Assembly (NCBI GenBank): GCA_019750135.1 | Contig: JAIEOV010000055.1 | Coordinates: forward strand, 36,129-100,128 | DNA: 64,000 bases | Direction of reading: 5' to 3' | Source: Reyranella sp. | Lineage (GTDB): Bacteria > Pseudomonadota > Alphaproteobacteria > Reyranellales > Reyranellaceae | Part shown: in pieces, positions 36,904 through 44,861 of the stretch | How the letters are laid out: each line of letters begins with the position of its first letter | Numbering within the stretch: position 1 is the stretch's first letter | The notes under the pieces: generated by a model | Told to the model about the DNA's origin: nothing | What the model saw: the letters and a program-made list of their open reading frames with translations, nothing else | Database searches by the model: none | Translations under genes and position numbers: made by a program

Positions 36904-37794
36904 ATGGACTTGCGCCAGCTGCGCTACTTCGTGGCCGTCGCCGAGCGCGGCGGCTTCGGTGCGGCGGCGAGCGCGCTGAACGTCGCCCAGTCCGCGCTCA
37001 GCCGGCACATCAAGCTGCTGGAGCACGAGTTGGGCGGCGCGTTGCTCGAACGCGGCGCGCGCGGCGTGGCGGTGACGGAGGCGGGCAAGGTCCTGCTGGC
37101 GCGCGGCCGCTGGCTTCTAAGTGTCATCGACGACATCAAGGCCGAGGTCCTGACCGAGAACCGCGAGCCCGGCGGCACGGTGCGGCTGGGTGCGCCGTCG
37201 AGCCTGGCCGACAATTTCTATGCGCCGCTGGCGCGCCTGTTCGCCCGCCGCTTTCCGCGGGTGCGCCTCGAGTTGAGCGACGGGCTGACCGAGGAGATGA
37301 CCGACCGCCTGTTGAAGGGCGAGCTCGATCTCGCCGTCGTCACCGCCCCGCAGCCCAACGATCATCTCGACTACGAAACCCTCGTGGTCGAGCAGGTCTT
37401 CCTGATCGGTCCGCCGCGCGATCCGCTGCTCGGTCGCGGCCCGCTGACGCGCAAGGACTTACGCCAGCTGCCGGCGGCGGTGCTGCCGCTCAGCCGCAGC
37501 GCCTTTCCCTCGGGCGTTCGCTCCTCGTTCCGGGTTGAAAGCATGACGCCGCTCAAGCAGATGGTGGCGTCGGGGCTCGGCTATGGCCTGCTGCCTTTCT
37601 CGGGAATCCACCAGGAGGTCGCCGACGGCACGCTCTCGGCGGCCCGGCTGCCGTGGCTGAGCGCCGATCGGGTGCTCGCGCTGCCGCGCGGCCGTCCGAC
37701 CAGCCGCGCCACGCGCGAAGCCGTCGCGGCGCTGAAGGAGGTCTGCCGGGATCTCGTGAAGCAGGGCAGGATCCTGACGGTGCGAGCGAAATAG
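36904..37794 (+). CDS. LysR-family transcriptional regulator
   Basis: The 296-residue protein starts MDLRQLRYFVAVAERGGFGAAA and has the LysR winged HTH in its first 60 residues (LNVAQSALSRHIKLLEHELG). A periplasmic-binding-like effector domain follows from about residue 90 (GTVRLGAPSSLADNFY). It is divergent from the monooxygenase operon and followed by the aldehyde dehydrogenase gene, the two likely targets. The 102-bp divergent gap is AT-richer around 36850-36895, which suits a LysR operator and promoter, but no clear T-N11-A pair was fixed. Confidence 0.93.
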   Translation: MDLRQLRYFVAVAERGGFGAAASALNVAQSALSRHIKLLEHELGGALLERGARGVAVTEAGKVLLARGRWLLSVIDDIKAEVLTENREPGGTVRLGAPSSLADNFYAPLARLFARRFPRVRLELSDGLTEEMTDRLLKGELDLAVVTAPQPNDHLDYETLVVEQVFLIGPPRDPLLGRGPLTRKDLRQLPAAVLPLSRSAFPSGVRSSFRVESMTPLKQMVASGLGYGLLPFSGIHQEVADGTLSAARLPWLSADRVLALPRGRPTSRATREAVAALKEVCRDLVKQGRILTVRAK

Positions 37795-37822
37795 CGGCGA
37801 CCTGGCAGGTGATCTGGCGGGT

Positions 37823-37852
37823 TTGACGCGCTTGCGAGTCGTTATATATGAT
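37823..37852 (+). promoter_or_regulatory. Candidate sigma-70 promoter for the aldehyde dehydrogenase gene
   Basis: TTGACG at 37823-37828 is followed, after 18 bases, by TATGAT at 37847-37852 (or TATATG after 16). This lies in an AT-rich island at 37842-37862 that is unusual for this genome. The start codon is about 107 nt downstream. The match is read by eye only. Confidence 0.45.
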
Positions 37853-37959
37853 TGAATATATCGAGTGACAGTTTCCCGACGGCGTGCCCACCCCGCGCGC
37901 CTGCCTCCGCGGCGGCCGCATCGCACCTGCCGCTTCCCCCATTCGCAAGGAGAGCAACC

Positions 37960-39456
37960 ATGACGGTGATGGAAAAAGGTCCGGCCGAGCGTCCGGCCTA
38001 TGCCGATGGCAAGACCAAGCTGATGCTGATCGACGGCCGCTGGGTCGCGGCGGCGTCGGGCAAGACGTTCGAGAGCCGCAATCCTGCGACCGGCGAGCTA
38101 TTAGCGCATGTCGCGGAGGGCGATCGCGAGGACATCAACCGCGCCGTCGCCGCTGCGCGCAAAGCCTTCACCGGTCCGTGGAGCAAGTGGAAGCCGGCCG
38201 AGCGGCAGGCCGTGCTGCTGAAACTCGCCGACCTGGTCGAGCAGCATATCGAGGAGCTGGCGGCGCTCGACACCTACGACATGGGCGCTCCCATCAGTCG
38301 CACGCGCAACAACCGCCAGCGCGCCGTCGGCATGCTGCGCTACTACGCCGGCATGGCGACCTCGATCCACGGCGAGACCATCGACAACTCGCTACCCGGC
38401 GAGATCTTCTCCTTCACGCTCAAGGAGCCGATCGGCGTGGTCGGCGCCATCATCCCGTGGAACGGCCCGCTGACGGCGACGATCTGGAAGATCGGGCCGG
38501 TGTTGGCGACCGGCTGCACCGTCGTGCTGAAGCCCGCCGAGGAAGCGCCGCTGACGCCGTTGCGGCTGGGCGAGCTCTGCCTTGAGGCGGGCGTGCCGCC
38601 GGGCGTGGTCAACGTCGTGCCGGGCTATGGCGAGACCGCGGGTGCGGCGCTCTCCTCGCATCCCGATGTCGACAAGGTGGCCTTCACCGGCTCGCACCTG
38701 ACGGGCCAGAAGATCGTCCAGGCCTCGGCCGGCAACCTCAAGCGCGTGTCGCTCGAGCTCGGCGGCAAGTCGCCCGACATCGTCTTCGCCGATGCCGATC
38801 TCGACGCCGCGGTCCCAGGCGCCAGCATGGCGGTGTTCGCCAACTCCGGTCAGATCTGCAGCGCCGGCACGCGCCTGTTCGTCGAGCAGAAGGTCTATGA
38901 GGAGTTCACCCATAAGGTGGCGGCGTTTGCCAAGGCGTTGCGCGTCGGCGACGGCGCCCATCCCGAGACCCAGGTCGGGCCGCTGGTCTCGTCGGAGCAG
39001 CTCGATCGCGTCACCACCTATCTCAGCATCGGCCGTCAGGAGGGCGCGCGTCGCCTCAGCGGCGGCGAGCAGCTGACCGAGGGCGACTACAAGAAGGGCT
39101 ACTTCGTGCCGCCGACGGTGTTCGCAGACGTGAAGGACGAGATGCGCATTGCCCAGGAGGAGATCTTCGGGCCGGTGATCTCGGCCATTCCCTTCACCGA
39201 CATCGAGGAGGTGGTCCAGCGCGGCAATGCCACGTCCTTTGGCCTGGGCAGCGGCGTGTGGACGCGCGACGTCAGCAAGGCGCACAAGCTCGCACGCGCA
39301 ATCCGCGCCGGCTCGGTCTGGATCAATTGCTACCAGGCGATGGACCCGGCCGTGCCGTTCGGCGGCTACAAGATGAGCGGCTACGGTCGCGAGAGCGGCC
39401 TGCAGCACGTCGAGGAGTATCTCAACGTCAAGGCGGTCTGGATCAAGACCGCCTGA
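37960..39456 (+). CDS. Aldehyde dehydrogenase
   Basis: The 498-residue NAD(P)-dependent enzyme oxidises an aldehyde to an acid. The motifs are intact: IIPWNGPL and KPAEEAPLTPL (cofactor Lys), FTGSHLTGQKI, the catalytic Glu in LELGGKSP and the catalytic Cys in NSGQICSAGTRL. PFGGYKMSGYGRE lies near the end. The ATG at 37960 follows AAGGAG at 37948-37953. A longer frame begins at 37852, but its leader is low complexity. The gene follows the LysR regulator and may act on the product of the monooxygenase operon. Confidence 0.95.
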   Translation: MTVMEKGPAERPAYADGKTKLMLIDGRWVAAASGKTFESRNPATGELLAHVAEGDREDINRAVAAARKAFTGPWSKWKPAERQAVLLKLADLVEQHIEELAALDTYDMGAPISRTRNNRQRAVGMLRYYAGMATSIHGETIDNSLPGEIFSFTLKEPIGVVGAIIPWNGPLTATIWKIGPVLATGCTVVLKPAEEAPLTPLRLGELCLEAGVPPGVVNVVPGYGETAGAALSSHPDVDKVAFTGSHLTGQKIVQASAGNLKRVSLELGGKSPDIVFADADLDAAVPGASMAVFANSGQICSAGTRLFVEQKVYEEFTHKVAAFAKALRVGDGAHPETQVGPLVSSEQLDRVTTYLSIGRQEGARRLSGGEQLTEGDYKKGYFVPPTVFADVKDEMRIAQEEIFGPVISAIPFTDIEEVVQRGNATSFGLGSGVWTRDVSKAHKLARAIRAGSVWINCYQAMDPAVPFGGYKMSGYGRESGLQHVEEYLNVKAVWIKTA

Positions 39457-39460
39457 GGCT

Positions 39461-39561
39461 CTTGCCGGACCGCGGACCTCCAGGTCCGCTCATATTCTTC
39501 CGGACCGGCGGTCCGGAAGACGAAGACCATGAGCGGACCTGGAGGTCCGCGCTCCGGCAAG
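39461..39561. repeat. REPIN: inverted pair of REP hairpins with a third hairpin between
   Basis: The left REP (39461-39493) runs from CTTGCCGGACCG through a GCGGACCT/AGGTCCGC stem to CTCAT. The right copy (39529-39561) is its inverse with one difference. Between them CTTCCGGACC/GGTCCGGAAG forms another 10-bp stem at 39497-39519. The head and the CTCAT tail match the REPs that flank the RAYT gene at 41970. It fills the gap between the convergent aldehyde dehydrogenase and nitroreductase genes. Confidence 0.85.
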
Positions 39562-39562
39562 A

Positions 39563-40174
39563 CTAGCCCATCCACTCGGTGGTGTGCCGATCGCGCGAGG
39601 GACGAACGAACTTCGGCGCGTCCGCCGGCATCGGCTTCGGCGTCCCGACGCCTAAAAAGCCGACCAGGCGGCTCGGCGCCTCGAAGCCCAGGGCCTTGTT
39701 GACCTGCGGGTCGTAGCTGTTGGCCCCCGTCACCCACATGCCGCCGTAGCCCAGCAGGTGGATGGCATTCAGCATGTTCATGGCGGCGGCGCCCGCCGAC
39801 AGCATCTGCTCAACCTCGGGGATCTTGCCTTCCTTCACGTCGACGCCGACGGCGATGATGAGCGGCGTGCGCGCCACCCAGCCGCGCGACTTCTCGGCCA
39901 TCGCCGGTCCGTTCGCCGGATCGCGCGCCATCGCCGCCGCGGCGAGGCGGTCGGCCCAGGCTTGGCGCTGCGCGCCGCGGATCAGCACGAAGCGCCAGGG
40001 CCTGAGCCGCCCGTGGTCGGGCGCGCGCAGGCCGGCATCGAGGATGAGGTCGAGCTCGGCGCCGGCCGGCGCCGGCTCCTGCAGGAGGTTCGCGGACTGC
40101 CGCGACAGCAGTAGTTCGACGGCGCGCAGGCGCTCATCGCGCTGGGCCGCAGGAGGAGCGATCACATTGTCCAT
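39563..40174 (-). CDS. Nitroreductase-family protein (YdjA-like)
   Basis: The 203-residue FMN-dependent oxidoreductase has the nitroreductase layout: an Arg-containing start (LLLSRQSANLLQEPAP), RAPDHGRLRPWRFVLI for FMN binding, and GYGGMWVTG near the C-terminal third. It is close to the short YdjA group, which reduces nitro compounds or quinones. It is convergent with the aldehyde dehydrogenase gene, and the REPIN ends 2 nt from its stop codon. Confidence 0.9.
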   Translation of the reverse strand: MDNVIAPPAAQRDERLRAVELLLSRQSANLLQEPAPAGAELDLILDAGLRAPDHGRLRPWRFVLIRGAQRQAWADRLAAAAMARDPANGPAMAEKSRGWVARTPLIIAVGVDVKEGKIPEVEQMLSAGAAAMNMLNAIHLLGYGGMWVTGANSYDPQVNKALGFEAPSRLVGFLGVGTPKPMPADAPKFVRPSRDRHTTEWMG

Positions 40175-40265
40175 TTCGCCAATATCGGTCCGGCAGCCAT
40201 ATTATGCAAGTGATAGTCATTATCAAAAATTGGAACCTCAGGCTCACTGAATCGTTGGCGCCGCC

Positions 40266-40769
40266 ATGGAATGGCTCTGGAAAGTCGACTGGGCGGGCGT
40301 CTTCGAGCCGAAGCACGGGCTGCTTGAGCTCTTCCTGCGCGGCACCATCATGTATCTGGCGATCTTCGTGCTGCTGCGCGTGGTCGTGCGCCGTCACCTG
40401 GGCGGCATCGGCATGACCGACATCCTGGTGATCGTGCTGATCGCCGAGGTCACCGGCAACGGCATCTCCGAGAACTTCCAGTCGATCGGCGAGAGCCTGG
40501 TGCTGGTCCTCACCGTGCTGTTCTGGAGCACCCTGATCGAATGGGCGCAGTCGCGGTTCCCGGCCTTCGAGCGGCTGGTGCGCGATCGCAAGCTGAAGCT
40601 GATCGAGAACGGCCGCATGCTGCGCCGGAACATGCGCGAGGAGTTCATCACCGTCGAGGAACTGATGGCCCAGCTGCGCGAGAACGGCATCGAGCACTGC
40701 AGCGACGTGAAAGCGGCCTACATGGAGGCCGACGGCTGCATCAGCATCATACGACGCAACGGCAAATGA
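40266..40769 (+). CDS. YetF/DUF421 domain membrane protein
   Basis: The 167-residue protein has two to three N-terminal hydrophobic helices (about 24-42 and 55-85). A cytoplasmic YetF domain follows (about 95-167), with the typical LKLIENGRMLRRNM and ITVEELMAQLRENG. The function is not established; Bacillus relatives have been linked to the spore membrane and stress. It starts about 90 nt from the divergent nitroreductase gene and precedes selD by 55 nt. Confidence 0.88.
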   Translation: MEWLWKVDWAGVFEPKHGLLELFLRGTIMYLAIFVLLRVVVRRHLGGIGMTDILVIVLIAEVTGNGISENFQSIGESLVLVLTVLFWSTLIEWAQSRFPAFERLVRDRKLKLIENGRMLRRNMREEFITVEELMAQLRENGIEHCSDVKAAYMEADGCISIIRRNGK

Positions 40770-40824
40770 CCTTGCCCCGACGGGCGGCGAGTCCGATCAT
40801 CCGGCCCAACACCCGGAGGATCCC

Positions 40825-41928
40825 ATGAACATCACGACCCCGCCGAAACCGGCGTCCGCCGAAAGCGCCGCGCCGCGCCTCACCGAGCTGGCCCGCTTCG
40901 CCGGCTGCGCTGCCAAGATCAGCCAGGCCGACCTGCACCAGGCGCTGGCCGGCCTTCCCGTGGCCGCCGATCCGCGCGTCCTGGTCGGCCACGACACGTC
41001 GGACGATGCCGCCATCATCAAGCTGCGCGATGACCTCGCCCTGGTCGAGACGGTCGACATCTTTCCGCCGATCGTCGACGACGCCTACGACTATGGCCGC
41101 ATCGCCGCCACCAACGCGCTTTCAGACATCTACGCCATGGGCGGTACGCCGCTCAACGCGCTGAGCTTCGTCGCCTGGCCGGTCGATACGCTGGGCACCG
41201 TGCCCCTGCGACAGGTGCTCGACGGCGCCGCCGCAATCTGCAAGGAGGCGGGCATCGCCATCTCCGGCGGCCATTCGATCGTCGACGAGGAGCCCAAGTT
41301 CGGCCTGTTCGTCACCGGCACCATCGATCCGCGCAAGATCGTTTCCAATGCCGGCGCGCGGCCGGGCGATGCACTGGTGCTGACCAAGCCGATCGGCACC
41401 GGCGTGCTGACCACGGCGGTGAAGCGCAACGCGGCACCGGAGAGCGTGCTCGCCGACGCGATCAAGTCGATGACGACGCTGAACCGTCACGCCGCCGAGG
41501 CAATGAACGCTGCGGGCGCGACGGCCGCGACGGACATCACGGGCTTCGGCCTCCTGGGCCATCTCGGCAACATGCTGCGCGCGGCGTCGAAGGATGCCGG
41601 CACGCCGATCGGCGCGAAGCTTTCCTACAGCGCCGTGCCCGTGTTCGATCGCGTGACCGGCTTCCTGAAAGAGGGCCTCTGCCCCGGCGGCACCAAGCGC
41701 AACCTCGAATACGCCGCGCCCAACGCGCGCTTCGCCGACGAGCTCGCCGAGCCGCAGCGCCTCCTGCTCGCCGACGCCCAGACATCGGGCGGCCTGCTGA
41801 TCGCGGTGCCACAGGACAAGCTCGCGGGCCTGCTCGCCGATCTCAAGAAGCGCGGCACCTTGGCCCAGGCCGTCATCGGCAGTGTCACCGCCGCCGACAA
41901 GCCCGGCGTCATCGAGGTGACCTCATAG
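40825..41928 (+). CDS. selD: Selenide, water dikinase SelD
   Basis: SelD makes selenophosphate from selenide and ATP. The 367-residue protein aligns with the family through GCAAKIS, where Cys and Lys match the essential Cys17 and Lys20 of the E. coli enzyme, while Cys19 is Ala. VDIFPPIVDDAYDYGRIAATNALSDIYAMGG is partly visible as the metal and ATP region, and TDITGFGLLGH is conserved. No selA, selB, tRNA-Sec or mnmH gene lies in the window, so the use of selenophosphate (selenocysteine or selenouridine) is unresolved. The stop codon is 1 nt from the left REP of the RAYT unit. Confidence 0.95.
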   Translation: MNITTPPKPASAESAAPRLTELARFAGCAAKISQADLHQALAGLPVAADPRVLVGHDTSDDAAIIKLRDDLALVETVDIFPPIVDDAYDYGRIAATNALSDIYAMGGTPLNALSFVAWPVDTLGTVPLRQVLDGAAAICKEAGIAISGGHSIVDEEPKFGLFVTGTIDPRKIVSNAGARPGDALVLTKPIGTGVLTTAVKRNAAPESVLADAIKSMTTLNRHAAEAMNAAGATAATDITGFGLLGHLGNMLRAASKDAGTPIGAKLSYSAVPVFDRVTGFLKEGLCPGGTKRNLEYAAPNARFADELAEPQRLLLADAQTSGGLLIAVPQDKLAGLLADLKKRGTLAQAVIGSVTAADKPGVIEVTS

Positions 41929-41929
41929 T

Positions 41930-41960
41930 CTTCCGGACCGCCGGCCTCTGGCCGGCTCAT
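41930..41960 (+). repeat. REP hairpin, left flank of the RAYT gene
   Basis: A CTTCCGGACC head, a GCCGGCC-TCT-GGCCGGC hairpin and a CTCAT tail. It is inverted relative to the copy at 42511-42541. The two copies differ only at the two bases that close the loop, and the change is compensatory (C-G here, G-C there). Confidence 0.88.
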
Positions 41961-41969
41961 GACTGAACG

Positions 41970-42548
41970 ATGAGTCCAAAAGGCTGGTACTCGCGCGGCT
42001 ACCTACCGCACTTCGACTCACCGGAGACCGTCCAGTTCGTGACCTTCCGCTTGTGCGACAGCCTCCCTGCTGCTGTCGCCCAAGCCCTCGCTGCGCTCTC
42101 CGACAATCTTGCCCAAACGGACAAAGAGCTTGATGCCGGACGAGGTGCGTGTTGGCTCGGCAGAACGGACATCGCAGGGCTTGTCGAGACGGCGTTGCTT
42201 CATTTCGATGGCGAGCGTTATCGCCTTCTGGCGTGGTGCATCATGCCCAATCATGTGCACGTGGTTGTTGAGCCCGGCGCCGACAATCCGCTCGATCGGA
42301 TCGTCCAGTCTTGGAAGTCCTACACAGCGAATCAAGCCAACCGCATGCTCGGTCACAGCGGGATGTTCTGGCATCGCGATTACTTCGACCGATACGTGCG
42401 GAACGAAGGCCATCTCAATCGCACGATTGATTATGTCGAGAGCAATCCAGTGAAAGCTGGGCTCGTTGCTGAGTCTGTCAAATGCGTTGGAGTTCGGCGC
42501 GGTTACGCGCATGAGCCGGCGAGACGCCGGCGGTCCGGAAGAGACTAA
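41970..42548 (+). CDS. REP-associated tyrosine transposase (RAYT, IS200/IS605-related HUH family)
   Basis: The 192-residue protein has the Y1/HUH transposase signature CIMPNHVHVVVEP (His-hydrophobic-His) and the RAYT C-terminal block GMFWHRDYFDRYVRNE with YVESNPVKAGLV. RAYTs cut and rejoin single-stranded REP hairpins and are held to spread them; they are domesticated and usually single copy. The gene lies inside an inverted REP pair, and its last codons and TAA come from the right REP. Base composition is less GC-rich than in selD or cobT. It overlaps the stop of the convergent NTF2-like gene. Confidence 0.92.
   Translation: MSPKGWYSRGYLPHFDSPETVQFVTFRLCDSLPAAVAQALAALSDNLAQTDKELDAGRGACWLGRTDIAGLVETALLHFDGERYRLLAWCIMPNHVHVVVEPGADNPLDRIVQSWKSYTANQANRMLGHSGMFWHRDYFDRYVRNEGHLNRTIDYVESNPVKAGLVAESVKCVGVRRGYAHEPARRRRSGRD
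42511..42541 (-). repeat. REP hairpin, right flank of the RAYT gene
   Basis: The inverted partner of 41930-41960 (29 of 31 bases identical, the two differences compensatory). It encodes the Arg-rich C-terminus (RRRRSGR) of the RAYT protein. Confidence 0.88.
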
Positions 42549-43003
42549 GCAGGTAATCTTGTCGCCTGGCTAACCGCGAGCAGCCAGCCGTCGCGGCCCG
42601 TGACGTACACGGCGACCCAGCGGACATCACGACGCGACGGGTCCCCGGCATTCGGTAGGGTCGTCTTGCCGGTAACGATAGCGGTCGGGCCGGCGAAGAC
42701 GCGGTAGCTCAAGTCGGTGGCCGGCGCGTTCTCGATCATCGGTTCGCCCGCCAGCGCCGAGGCGATGCGCGCCTCCTTGTCGTCCATCTTCCCCGACTCG
42801 TGCGTGTGCGTGAACGCATCAGCGTAGATCGAGCGGAGTGTCCGCGCGTCCTTGGCCGTCACCGCCTTGGCAAGCTTGTCGCGGACAACCTTGATCTCTT
42901 CGACGATGCTCGCCGATTCGGCTTTATCGGGCTGGCGCGGCGGATGGGCGAGCACAGGCAGAGGCAGCAGCGATAAGGTCGCGGTGAGCGAACGCCTAAG
43001 CAT
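42545..43003 (-). CDS. Exported NTF2-like (DUF4440/SnoaL-type) protein
   Basis: The 152-residue protein has a signal peptide (LTATLSLLPLPVLA) and a single NTF2-like cone fold. A helix rich in charged residues (IVEEIKVVRDKLAKAVTAKDARTLRSIYADAF) is followed by strands with FTHTHESGKMDDKEARIA and a C-terminal WLLAVSQATRL. Such proteins are binding or catalytic pockets of varied use; none can be assigned here. It overlaps the cobT stop by 8 nt, so the two may be co-transcribed. Confidence 0.8.
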   Translation of the reverse strand: MLRRSLTATLSLLPLPVLAHPPRQPDKAESASIVEEIKVVRDKLAKAVTAKDARTLRSIYADAFTHTHESGKMDDKEARIASALAGEPMIENAPATDLSYRVFAGPTAIVTGKTTLPNAGDPSRRDVRWVAVYVTGRDGWLLAVSQATRLPA

Positions 43004-44027
43004 TCTTCGAGCTTACGCCCGCCTGGGCGAAGGTCGCCATGCCGTTGTGGCAGGCGGCCGCCGCTTTCAGGAGCGGCACCGCCAGGGCCGCGGCCGAGGC
43101 CTCGCCCAAACGCATGCCGAAGTCGAGCAGGGGGCGCTGGCCGATCGCCTCGAGCAGGCGCGTATGGCCGGGCTCGGCCGAACGATGCGCCACCAAGCAG
43201 TGGTCGAGGGCGTGTCGATCGATGGCGTACAGGACGGCAGCCGACGCCGTGCACGCATAGCCGTCCAGCAGCACGGGAATGCGGCCCATGCGGGCGGCCA
43301 GGACCGCGCCGGCGATGGCGGCGAGTTCCTCGCCGCCGACCGCCGCCAGCAAGGCCAGCGGATCGCGCTGGGCAATCAGCGCGCGATGATGCGCCAGCGC
43401 CTCGTCGATGACAGTGATCTTGTGGGCGAGCGCCTTGCCCTGCACGCCGGTGCCCGGTCCCGCCCAGTCGGCGCCGGCGCCGCCGAACAGCGCGGCGCAG
43501 AGCGTCGCCGCCGTCGTGGTGTTGGCAATGCCCATCTCCCCGAGGCACAGCACGTCGATGCCGGGCTCGGCTGCCATCATGCCGTAGGCCATGGCGTTGG
43601 CCGTGCGCGTTTCGCTCATCGCCACGCCTTTGGTGAAGTCGTCCGTCGGATGCTCGAGGTCGAGCTCGTAGATGCGCAAATCGGCATCGATGCTGCCGGC
43701 GAGCTGGTTGATCGCCGCGCCGCCGCTCAAAAAATTCTTCACCATCTGGCCGGTGACTTCCGGCGGATAGGCCGACACGCCGCGCGCCGCCACGCCGTGG
43801 GTACCGGCGAACACCGCGATGCGCGGCCGCTCGACGCGTGGGCTGGCGCGGCCCTGCCAAGCGGCCAGCCATTCGGCGATCTCCTCCAGCCGGCCGAGCG
43901 AACCCGGCGGCTTGGTGAGCTCGGTCTGGCGTTGCACGACCTTGGTCTGCGCCTCCTGGTCGGGGCCGGGCAGGTCGCGCAGGATCCTGCGCATTTCGTC
44001 GAAAGAAGGAGGTGTGGGGGCGTTCAT
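42996..44027 (-). CDS. cobT: Nicotinate-nucleotide-dimethylbenzimidazole phosphoribosyltransferase
   Basis: CobT makes alpha-ribazole phosphate for the lower ligand of cobalamin. The 343-residue protein shows TKPPGSLGRLEEIA, FAGTHGVAARGVSAYP, LGEMGIANTTTAATL and FGMRLGEASAAALA. The last contains the catalytic Glu equivalent to Glu317 of the Salmonella enzyme. The ATG at 44027 gives the usual length. It is divergent from cobS with only 33 bp between the starts, so they share one control region. Confidence 0.96.
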   Translation of the reverse strand: MNAPTPPSFDEMRRILRDLPGPDQEAQTKVVQRQTELTKPPGSLGRLEEIAEWLAAWQGRASPRVERPRIAVFAGTHGVAARGVSAYPPEVTGQMVKNFLSGGAAINQLAGSIDADLRIYELDLEHPTDDFTKGVAMSETRTANAMAYGMMAAEPGIDVLCLGEMGIANTTTAATLCAALFGGAGADWAGPGTGVQGKALAHKITVIDEALAHHRALIAQRDPLALLAAVGGEELAAIAGAVLAARMGRIPVLLDGYACTASAAVLYAIDRHALDHCLVAHRSAEPGHTRLLEAIGQRPLLDFGMRLGEASAAALAVPLLKAAAACHNGMATFAQAGVSSKNA

Positions 44028-44060
44028 AGCGGGCGCGGACCATCCTATATTTGCCCCATC

Positions 44061-44861
44061 ATGACCAGTCCCACCGAGCCACCGGTCGCCCGGCCGTCCT
44101 CCTTCGACGAATGGCTGCAGGCCTTCAAGGAGCAGGCCACGTTCTTCACCGGCCTCAAGCTCGATGTCGGCGCGCCGCGCTGGCAGCTCGCCGACGTGCT
44201 GCCGGTGCTGCCCGTCGTCGGCGCCGGCGTCGGCCTTTTGGCCGGACTGGTGTTCGCGATCATGCACGGCCTGGGCCCGGGCTGGCTGGCCGCCGTCGTG
44301 GCCGTGGGTGCGGCCATCCTGTTCACCCGCGCGCTGCATGAAGATGGTTTGGCCGACACCGCCGATGGGCTGGGCCCGCACGGCCTCGATGCCGAGCGGC
44401 GGCTCGAGATCATGCGCGACAGCCGCAACGGCACGTTCGGCGTGCTGGCGCTTGCACTCTCCGTGCTGGTCAAGGTCGCCTGCCTGGCCTCGTTCAGCGG
44501 CGCCACCGGCCTGGTCGTGTTGATCGCGGCCCATGCGCTGTCGCGCGCGACGATCGCCTATCCGCTGCTCGCCTATTCGCCGGTGCATGCCAACGGTCTG
44601 GGCTCGCAGGTCGGCAAGCCGACCGACAACGACGTCTGGCTCGCCATCGGCCTCGGCGCCGTACTGGCTTTCCTGCTGCTGCTGGGCAAGGGCTTCTTCG
44701 TGGCCCTGCTGGCGCCCATCGCCGCCATGGCCGCCGCCTGGTTCGCCTCGCGCTGGATCGCCGAGCGCATCGGCGGCTACACCGGCGACACGCTGGGCGC
44801 CGTGCAGCAGGCGGCCGAGATCAGTTTCCTCATCGTGGCGGCGCTGTTCATCAGCCGCTGA
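44061..44861 (+). CDS. cobS: Adenosylcobinamide-GDP ribazoletransferase (cobalamin synthase)
   Basis: CobS joins adenosylcobinamide-GDP with alpha-ribazole to give cobalamin at the inner membrane. The 266-residue polytopic protein has FFTGLKLDVG near the start, the acidic metal-site motif ALHEDGLADTADGLG and the C-terminal GGYTGDTLGAVQQ, all family hallmarks. Its stop is immediately followed by the stop of the convergent dioxygenase gene. Confidence 0.96.
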   Translation: MTSPTEPPVARPSSFDEWLQAFKEQATFFTGLKLDVGAPRWQLADVLPVLPVVGAGVGLLAGLVFAIMHGLGPGWLAAVVAVGAAILFTRALHEDGLADTADGLGPHGLDAERRLEIMRDSRNGTFGVLALALSVLVKVACLASFSGATGLVVLIAAHALSRATIAYPLLAYSPVHANGLGSQVGKPTDNDVWLAIGLGAVLAFLLLLGKGFFVALLAPIAAMAAAWFASRWIAERIGGYTGDTLGAVQQAAEISFLIVAALFISR

